Positions 34,832 through 43,407 of a stretch of DNA of 64,000 nucleotides are shown here, in pieces; position 1 is the stretch's first letter, and every line of letters starts with the position of its first letter. The stretch lies in the NCBI RefSeq assembly GCF_044797955.1, contig NZ_CP085211.1, positions 682,001-746,000 of the forward strand. The letters are read 5' to 3'. A program made the translations under genes and the position numbers. The notes beneath the pieces were generated by a model that was not told the DNA's origin, made no database searches, and was given only the letters and a program-made list of their open reading frames with translations. Source of the stretch: Idiomarina seosinensis_A. GTDB taxonomy: Bacteria; Pseudomonadota; Gammaproteobacteria; Enterobacterales; Alteromonadaceae.

Positions 34832-35733
34832 GCGCTGATTGCGGAAACCGGCTGGCCGATGATCAAGTCAGCCAGCACGCGGGCGCAGGGTCCTGTCTGC
34901 TCACCTTTGGGTAACACCAGGTACAAACTGCCGCGGCGACAGCTGCTGCCGTCCAGTTGCAGTTTGCGTAAATTACCTTTTTGCATCTCGCGTTCGGCAA
35001 TATAGGGCGGCAACCAGCAGAAGCCCAGCCCCGAACGCACCAGTCGCAGTGCCTCGTCAAAATGGCTGACGGTCCAGCGTTGCTCTGCACGCAGCCAGCC
35101 TTCGTCCTCTTTCGGGTTATCTGCGGTATCGCGTATCACCAGCTGCAAATGCTGTGACAGTTGATCCTGCTTAACCGGCTGTGGCAAGTTCGCCAGAGGA
35201 TGATCCGGAGCGCAGACTAAATCCATATAATAATCGTCAATGGGTTCGCCGATATGACCTTTGGGCAGGTGGTGGGTGATCACCACATCGGCGGTCTGTT
35301 CTTCGATATGTTCCAGTGTGCCGGTCAGCACGGTGTCTTCGATGGATAAACGGCTGCCGCGGCTCAATTTTTGAAACTGTTTTAAGGCCGAGGTAATGCT
35401 GGCCCGGTCAAAGGCCATTTCCAGGGCCAGTTTAACTTCTGGCTCCCAGCCCTGCTCCAGGTTATAAGCCAGTTGCTCCAGCTCCTGGGCGGTCTGAGTC
35501 AGCTGCCGCGAGCGGCGCAGCATAACTTTGCCAATCGGGGTTAATTCGGCTTTACGGCCTTTGACTTGCAGCAGAGTGACGCCAAGCACCTGTTGCAGCT
35601 TGGCGACGGCGTGATTAAGGGATGACTGGCTTTTATTCAGGGCGTCAGCAGCGTGGGCATAGCCACCGCAGTCGATGACAGCCTGGAAAATCCGCCACTG
35701 CTCGAGTGTGGATTTTGCTCTATAATGTGACAT
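34828..35733 (-). CDS. LysR-family transcriptional regulator
   Basis: 301 residues: N-terminal winged helix (WRIFQAVIDCGGYAHAADAL, NKSQSSLNHAVAKLQQVLG), linker helix, and a LysR-type effector-binding domain ending near GFCWLPPYIAEREM. Targets cannot be told: the neighbours galU and cmoB are housekeeping and there is no divergent metabolic partner. Confidence 0.9.
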   Translation of the reverse strand: MSHYRAKSTLEQWRIFQAVIDCGGYAHAADALNKSQSSLNHAVAKLQQVLGVTLLQVKGRKAELTPIGKVMLRRSRQLTQTAQELEQLAYNLEQGWEPEVKLALEMAFDRASITSALKQFQKLSRGSRLSIEDTVLTGTLEHIEEQTADVVITHHLPKGHIGEPIDDYYMDLVCAPDHPLANLPQPVKQDQLSQHLQLVIRDTADNPKEDEGWLRAEQRWTVSHFDEALRLVRSGLGFCWLPPYIAEREMQKGNLRKLQLDGSSCRRGSLYLVLPKGEQTGPCARVLADLIIGQPVSAISA

Positions 35734-35768
35734 AACAGTATGGGTACCGCCTTAAAGACGAGTGAATT

Positions 35769-36746
35769 TCACCTGCGCGCGGTTAAAATCGCACGGATTG
35801 GTGCTCTATAACCCTCAATAGTTAAATTTTGGTTAACTGGATCAAGAAAATCGCTTAAAGATTCACCAGGCATCCATTCGGTCGCCCGCTGCTCTTTCAG
35901 AGAAGTTACATTGTGATCAACAATATTAACGTCGCTAAAACCTAACCGCTTGAGCCAGCGCGATAACGCTTTGGCACTAGGTAAAAACCACACATTGCGC
36001 ATCTTAGCATAACGTTCACCGGGTATCATAACCGTATTTTCGTCACCCTCTACGACAATGGTTTCCAGCACCAGCTGACCGCCGGGTTTCAGCAGATTTT
36101 TTAACTGCTGTAAAAAGTCCAGCGGTGACCGGCGATGATACAATACCCCCATACTGAATAGGGTATCAAAGCTTTGCAACGGCGGCATTTGCTCTATTCC
36201 CAGCGGGAAAAAATGCGCATGCCGCGCCAGAGAGTCGGGCATATAGCCCTTAATGGCCTGAAACTGAGTTAAAAACAGTTCACCCGGGTCGATACCCCAG
36301 GCATCGGTGGCACCGGCTTCGAGCATCCGCCACAGGTGATAACCGCTGCCACAGCCGACATCCAGTACCTGCTGGCCCTGCAGTGAGCCGATATGGTCGG
36401 CCAGGCGCTGCCACTTAAAGTCCGAGCGCCATTCGGTGTTAATCGGCAGGCCGAAAAGTTCAAACGGGCCTTTACGCCAGGGTTTTAGCTGCATCAACAG
36501 GCCGCGCAGGCGTGCTCGGTCCGAATCGGAGGCCAGAGCGGCCGGGCCGACAGTCACGGTATCGCCGGGGCTGGCCTGTATTTGCTCAGCATCAAAACGG
36601 GGCAACTGAGTCAGTATCCGCTGCCACTTAGTAAAGTGACCGTGCGGGTTATCAGTAAACTCACGCAACTGGCGCGGCAAAGTTTCCAGCCATTGATGGT
36701 GCGGGCTGTGCAGCAACCGCTGCAGCGAATCGGTAAAGGCATTCAT
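35769..36746 (-). CDS. cmoB: tRNA U34 carboxymethyltransferase CmoB
   Basis: 325 residues. The SAM-fold motif is QVLDVGCGSGYHLWRMLEAG, with GIDPGELFLTQF and SMGVLYHRRSPLDFL further on. It transfers a carboxymethyl group from carboxy-SAM to 5-hydroxyuridine-34, giving cmo5U for wobble decoding. It overlaps cmoA by 4 bp; the two enzymes act in sequence. Confidence 0.96.
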   Translation of the reverse strand: MNAFTDSLQRLLHSPHHQWLETLPRQLREFTDNPHGHFTKWQRILTQLPRFDAEQIQASPGDTVTVGPAALASDSDRARLRGLLMQLKPWRKGPFELFGLPINTEWRSDFKWQRLADHIGSLQGQQVLDVGCGSGYHLWRMLEAGATDAWGIDPGELFLTQFQAIKGYMPDSLARHAHFFPLGIEQMPPLQSFDTLFSMGVLYHRRSPLDFLQQLKNLLKPGGQLVLETIVVEGDENTVMIPGERYAKMRNVWFLPSAKALSRWLKRLGFSDVNIVDHNVTSLKEQRATEWMPGESLSDFLDPVNQNLTIEGYRAPIRAILTARR

Positions 36747-37486
36747 TCGGCGGTTCCTTTAATGGCCAGCATGGCAGCAAAATTAAAACACTGAAACCAG
36801 CTGCCGCTGCTGCTAAATCCGGCCTCTTTAAAGCGCTGCTGATGAGTTGCCTGCGAGTCAATTTTCATCACGTTTTCGATAGCGGCGCGTTTTTGACTGA
36901 TTTCCAGCTCGCTGTAACCGTTGGCGCGTTTAAAGTCGTGGTGCAGATCCACCAGCACCGGGTCGATAGCGGCATCATCGGCGACAATTTTTTCCGCAAT
37001 CAGCAGCACACCGCCGTCCACCAGCCCGGCAAAAATGTTATTGATCAGCTGCTGCCGCTGCTCGCGCGGCACAAACTGCAGAGTAAAATTAAGCACCACC
37101 ACTGAGGCCCGTTCAATGACCGTATCGCGAATGTCTTCGCAGTGCAGGCTGACCGGTACCTGACTTTTAAAACCCTGCAGATGCAGCTGCGCCCGTTCGA
37201 TCATCGCTTCTGAGTTATCCACCGCGATGATTTCTGTCTCCGGTGTCTGCTCGCAGCCTTTACGCAGCGCCAGGGTTGCCGCACCCAGCGAACAGCCCAG
37301 ATCGTATAAACGGGTACCGGGCCGGGCAAAACGTGCCGTTAACTGCGGCAGGGTTTGCAAAATGCTGGCATAACCGGGTACTGACCGGTTGATCATATCG
37401 GGAAAAACCTCAACCACCTGTTGATCAAAACAAAAATCAGACACGCTGGGTAAGGCCTTGGCAAAAATCGTATCGCGCTGGTTCAT
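36743..37486 (-). CDS. cmoA: Carboxy-SAM synthase CmoA
   Basis: 247 residues. Motifs are TRLYDLGCSLGAATLALRKG, IAVDNSEAMIERAQLHL, and VVVLNFTLQFVPREQR. It makes carboxy-S-adenosylmethionine from SAM and prephenate, the cofactor for CmoB. It is the first gene of the cmoA-cmoB operon and divergent from aspS. Confidence 0.96.
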   Translation of the reverse strand: MNQRDTIFAKALPSVSDFCFDQQVVEVFPDMINRSVPGYASILQTLPQLTARFARPGTRLYDLGCSLGAATLALRKGCEQTPETEIIAVDNSEAMIERAQLHLQGFKSQVPVSLHCEDIRDTVIERASVVVLNFTLQFVPREQRQQLINNIFAGLVDGGVLLIAEKIVADDAAIDPVLVDLHHDFKRANGYSELEISQKRAAIENVMKIDSQATHQQRFKEAGFSSSGSWFQCFNFAAMLAIKGTAE

Positions 37487-37569
37487 AGTCGATGCTGCTC
37501 AGCTTTAAAAAACGGATAAATCGGTTTGGTGTTGCTAGTTTACCTAACCTTGTGCGGATAATACACCAG

Positions 37570-37597
37570 ATGACATTCAGCGCCAGTTAGCTATAAT
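37570..37597 (+). promoter_or_regulatory. Sigma70 promoter of aspS
   Basis: ATGACA (37570-37575) and a perfect TATAAT (37592-37597) are 16 bp apart, 46 bp before the aspS ATG. Confidence 0.6.
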
Positions 37598-37643
37598 GTG
37601 GCGCTTATTAAAATTACTCACGCTGGCAGTAGGAAAAAGGCAC

Positions 37644-39416
37644 ATGCGAACCCATTATTGTGGACAGATTAACGCCGAATTGGATCAACAACAGGTCACT
37701 TTATGTGGCTGGGTTAATAAACGCCGGGATCTGGGTGGATTGATATTTATCGATCTGCGTGACCGCGAAGGATTAATCCAGGTTGTCTTTGACCCGGACC
37801 AGCAGGACCTGTTTGCACAGGCCAATAAGCTGCGGCAGGAGTTTTGTCTGCAGATAAAAGGTAACGTTAACCGCCGTCCGACAAGTCAGATTAACAGCAG
37901 TATGAAAACCGGCGAAGTTGAATTGCTGGCCAGTGAACTGACAATCCTGAGCCGTTCGGAAGCTCTGCCCATTGACTTTAACAGCCAGGTCAGTGAAGAA
38001 GCCCGCTTACGCTACCGCTATCTGGACTTGCGCCGGCCGCAAATGAACGAAAAATTGCAGTTCCGTGCCAAAGTAACCAGCGCGGTGCGCCGCTTTTTAG
38101 ACGAAAAGGGTTTCCTCGACATCGAAACCCCTATGCTGACCCGCGCCACCCCGGAAGGCGCGCGCGATTACCTGGTACCCAGCCGTACTCATAAAGGCCG
38201 CTTTTTTGCGCTGCCGCAAAGCCCGCAGCTGTTCAAACAACTGTTGATGATGTCCGGCTTTGACCGCTATTACCAAATTGTAAAATGTTTCCGTGACGAA
38301 GACTTACGTGCTGACCGGCAGCCGGAATTTACCCAGATTGACATCGAAACCTCGTTTATGACCGCACAGCAGGTCATGCAGGTGACCGAACAGATGACCC
38401 GCGAGCTATTTCAGCAGTTACTGGCGATAGATTTGGGCAAGTTTCCGGTGATGAGCTGGCACGAAGCCATGCGCCGATTTGGTTCCGATAAGCCGGACCT
38501 GCGTAACCCATTAGAGTTGGTCGATGTGGCGGATATTCTTAAAGACGTTGAATTTAAAGTGTTTTCCGGCCCTGCCAACGACAGTAACGGCCGGGTCGCC
38601 GCGCTGCGGCTGCCGGCAGCTGCCGAGCAGGTATCGCGCAAAATGATAGACGAGTACACCCAGTTTGTCGGCGTGTACGGGGCTAAGGGTCTGGCCTGGA
38701 TCAAAGTTAACGACATCAGTGCCGGGCGCGAGGGTCTGCAGTCACCAATCCTGAAGTTCCTGCCCGATGAAGCCCTGCAGGCTATTTTAGAGCGTACTGA
38801 CGCCGAAACCGGCGATGTGTTGTTCTTCGGTTCCGATAAAGCTCAGGTAGTGGCCGAATCGATGGGCGCGCTGCGCTTAAAACTGGGTGAGCAGTTTGAG
38901 CTGGTCAGCGACGAGTGGCGGCCACTGTGGGTAGTCGACTTCCCGATGTTCGAGGAAAGCGATGATGGTTCACTGGCGGCCCTGCATCATCCTTTTACCG
39001 CGCCGGTAAATGTCACCGCGGAGCAATTAAAGGCCGATCCGGCGGGCGCACTGTCAGATGCCTACGATATGGTGTTAAACGGTGTTGAAGTGGGCGGTGG
39101 CTCGACGCGTATTTTTGACAACGAGATGCAACAGACGGTGTTTGAAGTGCTGGGCATTGGCAAAGATGAAGCGCAGGAGAAGTTCGGCTTTTTACTGGAA
39201 GCATTAAAGTACGGTACGCCGCCTCATGCCGGTCTGGCCTTTGGTCTGGACCGCTTAGTCATGCTGATGGTGGGAGCCAGCTCGATTCGTGAAGTTATCG
39301 CGTTTCCGAAAACCACAACCGCCGCCTGTGTACTGACCGATGCGCCGGGGCTGGCGAATCCGGATGCATTGCAGGAACTGGGCGTTAAGAGTACGGTACA
39401 GGATAACGAGGGCTAG
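37644..39416 (+). CDS. aspS: Aspartyl-tRNA synthetase
   Basis: 590 residues, class II. The N-terminal OB anticodon-binding domain (VTLCGWVNKRRDLGGLIFID) is followed by motif 2 (FRDEDLRADRQPEFTQID), a bacterial GAD insertion, and motif 3 (GLAFGLDRLVMLM). ATG 37644 is chosen because AGGAAAAAGG precedes it; the open frame extends to 37596, but that part overlaps the promoter. It is followed by yebC and ruvCAB, a common proteobacterial order. Confidence 0.97.
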   Translation: MRTHYCGQINAELDQQQVTLCGWVNKRRDLGGLIFIDLRDREGLIQVVFDPDQQDLFAQANKLRQEFCLQIKGNVNRRPTSQINSSMKTGEVELLASELTILSRSEALPIDFNSQVSEEARLRYRYLDLRRPQMNEKLQFRAKVTSAVRRFLDEKGFLDIETPMLTRATPEGARDYLVPSRTHKGRFFALPQSPQLFKQLLMMSGFDRYYQIVKCFRDEDLRADRQPEFTQIDIETSFMTAQQVMQVTEQMTRELFQQLLAIDLGKFPVMSWHEAMRRFGSDKPDLRNPLELVDVADILKDVEFKVFSGPANDSNGRVAALRLPAAAEQVSRKMIDEYTQFVGVYGAKGLAWIKVNDISAGREGLQSPILKFLPDEALQAILERTDAETGDVLFFGSDKAQVVAESMGALRLKLGEQFELVSDEWRPLWVVDFPMFEESDDGSLAALHHPFTAPVNVTAEQLKADPAGALSDAYDMVLNGVEVGGGSTRIFDNEMQQTVFEVLGIGKDEAQEKFGFLLEALKYGTPPHAGLAFGLDRLVMLMVGASSIREVIAFPKTTTAACVLTDAPGLANPDALQELGVKSTVQDNEG

Positions 39417-39465
39417 GTCGGCACAGGCCACAGGCCGCAACTGAAAAACGACAAAAGGGTGCACT

Positions 39466-40215
39466 ATGGCAGGTCATTCCAAATGGTCCAACATTAAACA
39501 CCGCAAGGCCGCGCAAGATGCGAAGCGCGGCAAAATCTTTACCAAACTGATCCGTGAAATCAACGTCTCTGCCCGCGAGGGCGGGGGCGATCCGGAAACC
39601 AACCCGCGCCTGCGGGCAGCCATTGATAAGGCGCTGTCCAACAACATGAAACGCGACACCATTGATACCGCTATCAAACGCGGTACCGGTGAGATGGAAG
39701 GCGATAACGTTGAAGAGCTAACCTACGAGGGCTACGGCCCCAACGGCGTTGCCATTTTACTGGAATGCATGACCGACAATAAAAACCGCACCGTATCGGA
39801 AGTTCGTTATGCCTTCAGCAAACACGGCGGCAACCTGGGTACCGATGGTTCGGTCGCTTATTTGTTTAATAAACGCGGCGTCATCAGTTACAGCAATGAG
39901 GTCAGCGAAGAGCAGTTACTGGAGCCGGCGCTGGAAGCTGGTGCCGACGATTTAGTTAAACACAGTGACGGCAGTCTGGATGTGATGACCCAGCCTGAGC
40001 ACTTTGGTGTGGTTAAGGATGCGTTAGATCAGCAGGGTTTTACCGCGGCTCATGCCGAAGTGACCATGGTGCCGGATACTAAGGTTGATCTGGACGAAGA
40101 CAGTGCGCGCTCTTTTTTGAAACTGCTGGACGCGTTAGAGGATCTGGACGATGTGCAGAACGCTTATCACAATGCTGACATCTCTGATGACGTGCTGGCA
40201 AAACTGGACGCCTGA
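39466..40215 (+). CDS. yebC: YebC/PmpR-family DUF28 protein
   Basis: 249 residues with the diagnostic start AGHSKWSNIKHRKAAQDAKR and YEGYGPNGVAILLECMTDNK. Members have been linked to transcription control and to translation through proline-rich stretches. It abuts ruvC, sharing one base, as in many proteobacteria. Confidence 0.96.
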   Translation: MAGHSKWSNIKHRKAAQDAKRGKIFTKLIREINVSAREGGGDPETNPRLRAAIDKALSNNMKRDTIDTAIKRGTGEMEGDNVEELTYEGYGPNGVAILLECMTDNKNRTVSEVRYAFSKHGGNLGTDGSVAYLFNKRGVISYSNEVSEEQLLEPALEAGADDLVKHSDGSLDVMTQPEHFGVVKDALDQQGFTAAHAEVTMVPDTKVDLDEDSARSFLKLLDALEDLDDVQNAYHNADISDDVLAKLDA

Positions 40216-40727
40216 TGAGTGTTATCCTGGGTATTGACCCGGGCTCGCGGCTGACCGGCTACGGCATAGTTCAGCGGCAGGGGCGCAAGTTACATTATCT
40301 GGGTAGTGGCTGTATCCGGGTTACCGGCACGCCGGCTCAGCCGCTGACATTGGCGGAAAAGCTAAAGCGCATTCATAACAGTGTGGTAGAGCTGATAACC
40401 CAGTTTCAGCCCGACCAGTTTGCTATCGAGCAGGTTTTTATGGCGCGCAACCCGGATTCGGCGTTAAAACTGGGTCAGGCGCGGGGTGCGGCGATTGTAG
40501 CAGCGGCCTGCCACGAGTTACCGGTGGCTGAGTACAGCGCCCGGCAAATTAAACAGGCGGTGGTCGGCACCGGTGCAGCGGATAAAACCCAGGTGCAGCA
40601 TATGGTCGTTGCCTTACTAAACCTGTCCCGCACGCCTCAGGCCGACGCAGCCGATGCACTGGCAGTGGCCATCTGCCACGCCAACGCCGACGAAAACCTG
40701 ATAAAAATGGCCGGCCGCCGCCGGTAA
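40215..40727 (+). CDS. ruvC: Holliday junction resolvase RuvC
   Basis: 170 residues, RNase H-like fold. Acidic catalytic residues are D7 (ILGIDPGSRLTGYG), the Glu in FAIEQVFMARN, and the two Asp in ADAADALAVAICH. It cleaves four-way junctions with RuvAB. A 180-bp gap holding an inverted repeat separates it from ruvA. Confidence 0.97.
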   Translation: MSVILGIDPGSRLTGYGIVQRQGRKLHYLGSGCIRVTGTPAQPLTLAEKLKRIHNSVVELITQFQPDQFAIEQVFMARNPDSALKLGQARGAAIVAAACHELPVAEYSARQIKQAVVGTGAADKTQVQHMVVALLNLSRTPQADAADALAVAICHANADENLIKMAGRRR

Positions 40728-40733
40728 AACTAT

Positions 40734-40867
40734 TTACCACGGAGTGCACGGAGGACACGGAGGACACGGAGAAAACATTTTATGCGGAAAACCCCAGTCA
40801 AACTATTCTGTTTTCCCATTTTAAATCTTTTGTGTTTTCTCGGTGCTCTCCGTGTCCTCCGTGGTAA
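40734..40867. repeat. CACGGAG-type inverted repeat between ruvC and ruvA
   Basis: The left arm (40734-40776) starts TTACCACGGAG and repeats ACACGGAGG. The right arm (40831-40867) is its imperfect reverse complement, with CTCTCCGTGTCCTCCGTGG. The ~55-bp AT-rich middle codes nothing. The same arms recur after nadA. A weak promoter (TTGGTG and TAAAAT, 18 bp apart) lies just downstream, perhaps giving ruvA its own start. Confidence 0.85.
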
Positions 40868-40910
40868 CATTAACCTTGGTGCTGACGTATTTAGCGGGAT
40901 AAAATAAACC

Positions 40911-41534
40911 ATGATAGGACAAATTGCAGGGACATTAATTGCGAAGCAGCCGCCTGAGGTGTTGGTGGATGTGCAGGGGGTGGGCTATGAGCTACAGCTG
41001 CCGATGACCTGTTTTTATGCCTTACCGGCAATTGGTCAAACGGTTACACTGGTTACCCATTTTGTCGTGCGCGAGGACGCGCAGTTATTGTACGGCTTTA
41101 ACAACCAGGCCGAGCGCAGCCTGTTCCGGCTGTTAATTAAAACCCAGGGCGTGGGGCCTAAGCTGGCACTGGCTATTCTCAGTGGCATGAACGCCGATGA
41201 ATTTGTCTGGGCGGTTAACCAGAACGACGTCAGCCGGCTGGTTAAGCTACCCGGCGTTGGTAAAAAGACCGCCGAGCGGCTGGTGATAGAAATGCGCGAT
41301 CGGCTGAAAGACTGGCAGGGTATGGCAACCCCGGCAACGGACGCAGTTGCCGTTAACGCAGTAACCTCCGATTCAACCTTTATTCACCCGGCCGATGCAC
41401 GGGCGGACGCCATTAGCGCGTTATTATCACTGGGCTACAAGCAGAACCAGGCCGACCGGGCTTTAAAAGTGGTTTACCAAAGCGAACTGAGCAGCGAGGA
41501 GCTGATTAAAGCGGCTCTTAAACAGCTTGCCTGA
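40911..41534 (+). CDS. ruvA: Holliday junction-binding protein RuvA
   Basis: 207 residues: N-terminal OB fold (MIGQIAGTLIAKQPPEVLVD), two helix-hairpin-helix motifs (TQGVGPKLALAILSG and LPGVGKKTAERLVIEM), and the C-terminal RuvB-binding domain (ISALLSLGYKQNQADRALK). It forms tetramers on four-way junctions. Confidence 0.97.
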   Translation: MIGQIAGTLIAKQPPEVLVDVQGVGYELQLPMTCFYALPAIGQTVTLVTHFVVREDAQLLYGFNNQAERSLFRLLIKTQGVGPKLALAILSGMNADEFVWAVNQNDVSRLVKLPGVGKKTAERLVIEMRDRLKDWQGMATPATDAVAVNAVTSDSTFIHPADARADAISALLSLGYKQNQADRALKVVYQSELSSEELIKAALKQLA

Positions 41535-41553
41535 TAAAGGATAACAAGAGCGC

Positions 41554-42576
41554 ATGATAGAAGCAGATCAAATACCCAGTGATCGCCTGGTTGAAGGCGG
41601 CGTGCAGGGCGATGACGAGGCCATCGACCGCGCCATCCGGCCGAAGGTACTGACCGACTATACCGGGCAAAAGCACGTGGTTGAGCAAATGGAAATTTTT
41701 ATCGAGGCGGCGCGTAAACGCCAGGAAGCACTCGATCATCTGCTCATTTTTGGTCCGCCGGGGCTGGGTAAAACCACACTGGCTAATATTGTCGCCAATG
41801 AATTACAGGTGAATATTAAGACCACTTCCGGGCCGGTGCTGGAAAAAGCCGGCGACCTGGCGGCGCTGCTGACCAACCTTGATGCCCACGATGTATTGTT
41901 TATTGACGAGATCCACCGGCTCAGTCCGGTGGTTGAAGAGATACTCTATCCAGCGATGGAAGACTATCAGCTGGATATTATGATTGGTGAAGGACCGGCA
42001 GCGCGTTCCATTAAACTGGATTTGCCGCCGTTTACGCTGATTGGTGCAACCACCCGAGCCGGCGCTCTGACCTCACCGCTGCGGGATCGCTTTGGTATTG
42101 TCCAGCGGCTGGAGTTTTACCAGGTCGACGAGCTGACCGATATTATTTCGCGCTCCGCTCATTATATGAAAGTGACCATGAAGACCGGCGGCGCCCGCGA
42201 GATTGCCCGGCGCTCGCGCGGAACCCCGCGCATTGCCAACCGCCTGCTGCGGCGGGTGCGCGACTATGCCGAGGTTAAAGCCAACGGCGAAGTGGATGAA
42301 ACCATTGCCAATGCCGCCCTGACTATGGTGGATGTTGATCAGGCCGGCTTTGATTATATGGATCGCAAGCTGTTACTGGCTATTATGGAAAAATTTCTCG
42401 GTGGTCCGGTAGGACTGGATAATCTGGCCGCTGCGATTGGCGAAGAAAAGGACACCATTGAAGATGTGCTGGAACCTTTTTTGATTCAGCAGGGCTTTTT
42501 ACAGCGCACACCGCGTGGCCGGATTGCGACACCAAGAGCCTATCAGCACTTCGGCCTGCAGCCGGAGAAAAAATAA
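41554..42576 (+). CDS. ruvB: Holliday junction branch-migration helicase RuvB
   Basis: 340 residues, AAA+ ATPase: Walker A FGPPGLGKTTLAN, Walker B VLFIDEIHRLSP, sensor 1 IGATTRAGALTSPLRDRFG, and a C-terminal winged helix (FLQRTPRGRIATPRAYQHF). It is 19 bp behind ruvA. The next plus-strand gene is 400 bp away. Confidence 0.97.
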   Translation: MIEADQIPSDRLVEGGVQGDDEAIDRAIRPKVLTDYTGQKHVVEQMEIFIEAARKRQEALDHLLIFGPPGLGKTTLANIVANELQVNIKTTSGPVLEKAGDLAALLTNLDAHDVLFIDEIHRLSPVVEEILYPAMEDYQLDIMIGEGPAARSIKLDLPPFTLIGATTRAGALTSPLRDRFGIVQRLEFYQVDELTDIISRSAHYMKVTMKTGGAREIARRSRGTPRIANRLLRRVRDYAEVKANGEVDETIANAALTMVDVDQAGFDYMDRKLLLAIMEKFLGGPVGLDNLAAAIGEEKDTIEDVLEPFLIQQGFLQRTPRGRIATPRAYQHFGLQPEKK

Positions 42577-42591
42577 CACCGGGAAAAAGAC

Positions 42592-42620
42592 AAAAAAAAG
42601 CCCGCACATAAAGTACGGGC
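42592..42620 (-). terminator. Rho-independent terminator facing the minus strand
   Basis: Read on the minus strand, GCCCGTAC (42613-42620), a five-base loop and GTGCGGGC (42600-42607) form an 8-bp stem with one G-U pair, followed directly by eight T (42592-42599). There is no T tract in the plus direction, so it does not end ruvB; it must serve a minus-strand transcript. Confidence 0.85.
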
Positions 42621-42710
42621 AAATAGAACAACAAGAAGGAAATCTAAAAAATCCAGGGAACCAATCAAAAATTCAGAAGTAGTGACAACCAAACTCTGTG
42701 CTCTTGATTT
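42592..42710 (-). ncRNA. Candidate small RNA, ~120 nt
   Basis: A near-consensus sigma70 promoter and a strong terminator, both on the minus strand, delimit a transcript from about 42710 to 42592. No gene is annotated on this strand here. The interior is U-rich and has no ATG with a ribosome binding site; a TTG-started frame would run through the terminator and looks fortuitous. A 3' hairpin with eight U is typical of Hfq-bound sRNAs. I do not recognise it as a known RNA family. Confidence 0.6.
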
Positions 42711-42717
42711 AGTGGCT

Positions 42718-42745
42718 ATTATACGGCTAAAACGGTTCTTATCAA
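42718..42745 (-). promoter_or_regulatory. Sigma70 promoter of the candidate small RNA
   Basis: On the minus strand TTGATA (42740-42745) and TATAAT (42718-42723) are 16 bp apart: five of six and six of six matches to consensus. It is the best-matching promoter in the window. Confidence 0.75.
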
Positions 42746-42946
42746 ACAAGAAAAATTACATAATCAGATTAAAAAAACTAATGCCTAAGTGTTGGTTTTT
42801 GCGCAAAAAAAGCACAACAATTATTCAACAATAATAAAAAACTATTTAAAAACAAGTAAGTAAATTTCAATTATTTCAGTTCTGTCATAAATAAAAGTCT
42901 GTTGATAAAATCGTCATCGATACTTTTAAAGGCTCGGCTGAAAATT

Positions 42947-42962
42947 ATGACAAAACTGTCAT
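42947..42962. promoter_or_regulatory. Inverted repeat ATGACA-N4-TGTCAT before ybgC
   Basis: A perfect 6-bp dyad with AAAC spacer ends 17 bp before the ybgC start, in an AT-rich stretch (42750-42979) without open frames. A further TCTGTCATAA copy stands at about 42881. It could be an operator for the ybgC-tol-pal operon; no regulator can be named. Weak promoter-like pairs are present but none is convincing. Confidence 0.35.
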
Positions 42963-42979
42963 TTTTAGGGGTTTTATAA

Positions 42980-43390
42980 ATGCCACAGGAACATTTTGCC
43001 TGGCCAGTGCGGGTTTACTACGAAGACACCGATGCCGGTGGTATCGTTTATTACGCCAATTATCTCAAATTTCTTGAACGCGCCCGTACCGAATGGTTAA
43101 GGTCACTGGGGATTGAACAGGACAGCTGGTTAGCTCACAATAGAGGCTTTGTGGTTCGCCATGTTGACCTGGACTTAAAAGCGGCAGTGCAATTTAATGC
43201 TGAACTGACGGTCACTGTTAAGGTCGAACAACTGAAACGCGCTTCGCTGATATGCTATCAGCAGGTGCTGGGTAAAGACGGCACACTGCACTGTCAGGCG
43301 ACCATTAAGGCGGCTTGTGTCGACCTTAAAGCGCTGCGGGCCGCGGCCATACCCGAACCCATATTAACCGCCATGCAACAGGCATTATAA
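42980..43390 (+). CDS. ybgC: Acyl-CoA thioesterase YbgC
   Basis: 136 residues, hotdog fold. The active-site region is VYYEDTDAGGIVYYANYLKF, with the conserved Asp and LERARTEWLRSLG. It hydrolyses acyl-CoA thioesters and interacts with lipid synthesis enzymes. It is first in the tol-pal operon as in E. coli. AGGGG precedes the ATG. Confidence 0.95.
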   Translation: MPQEHFAWPVRVYYEDTDAGGIVYYANYLKFLERARTEWLRSLGIEQDSWLAHNRGFVVRHVDLDLKAAVQFNAELTVTVKVEQLKRASLICYQQVLGKDGTLHCQATIKAACVDLKALRAAAIPEPILTAMQQAL

Positions 43391-43407
43391 AAACAGAGGT
43401 AGTAAGC

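Noticed and set aside
42543..42749. 68-codon minus-strand frame over the candidate small RNA
   Set aside because: It starts upstream of the mapped promoter and reads through the terminator, so it does not match the transcription unit.
42880..42962. PhoB box before ybgC
   Set aside because: CTGTCAT occurs but not as two direct repeats at 11-bp spacing; the arrangement is a dyad.
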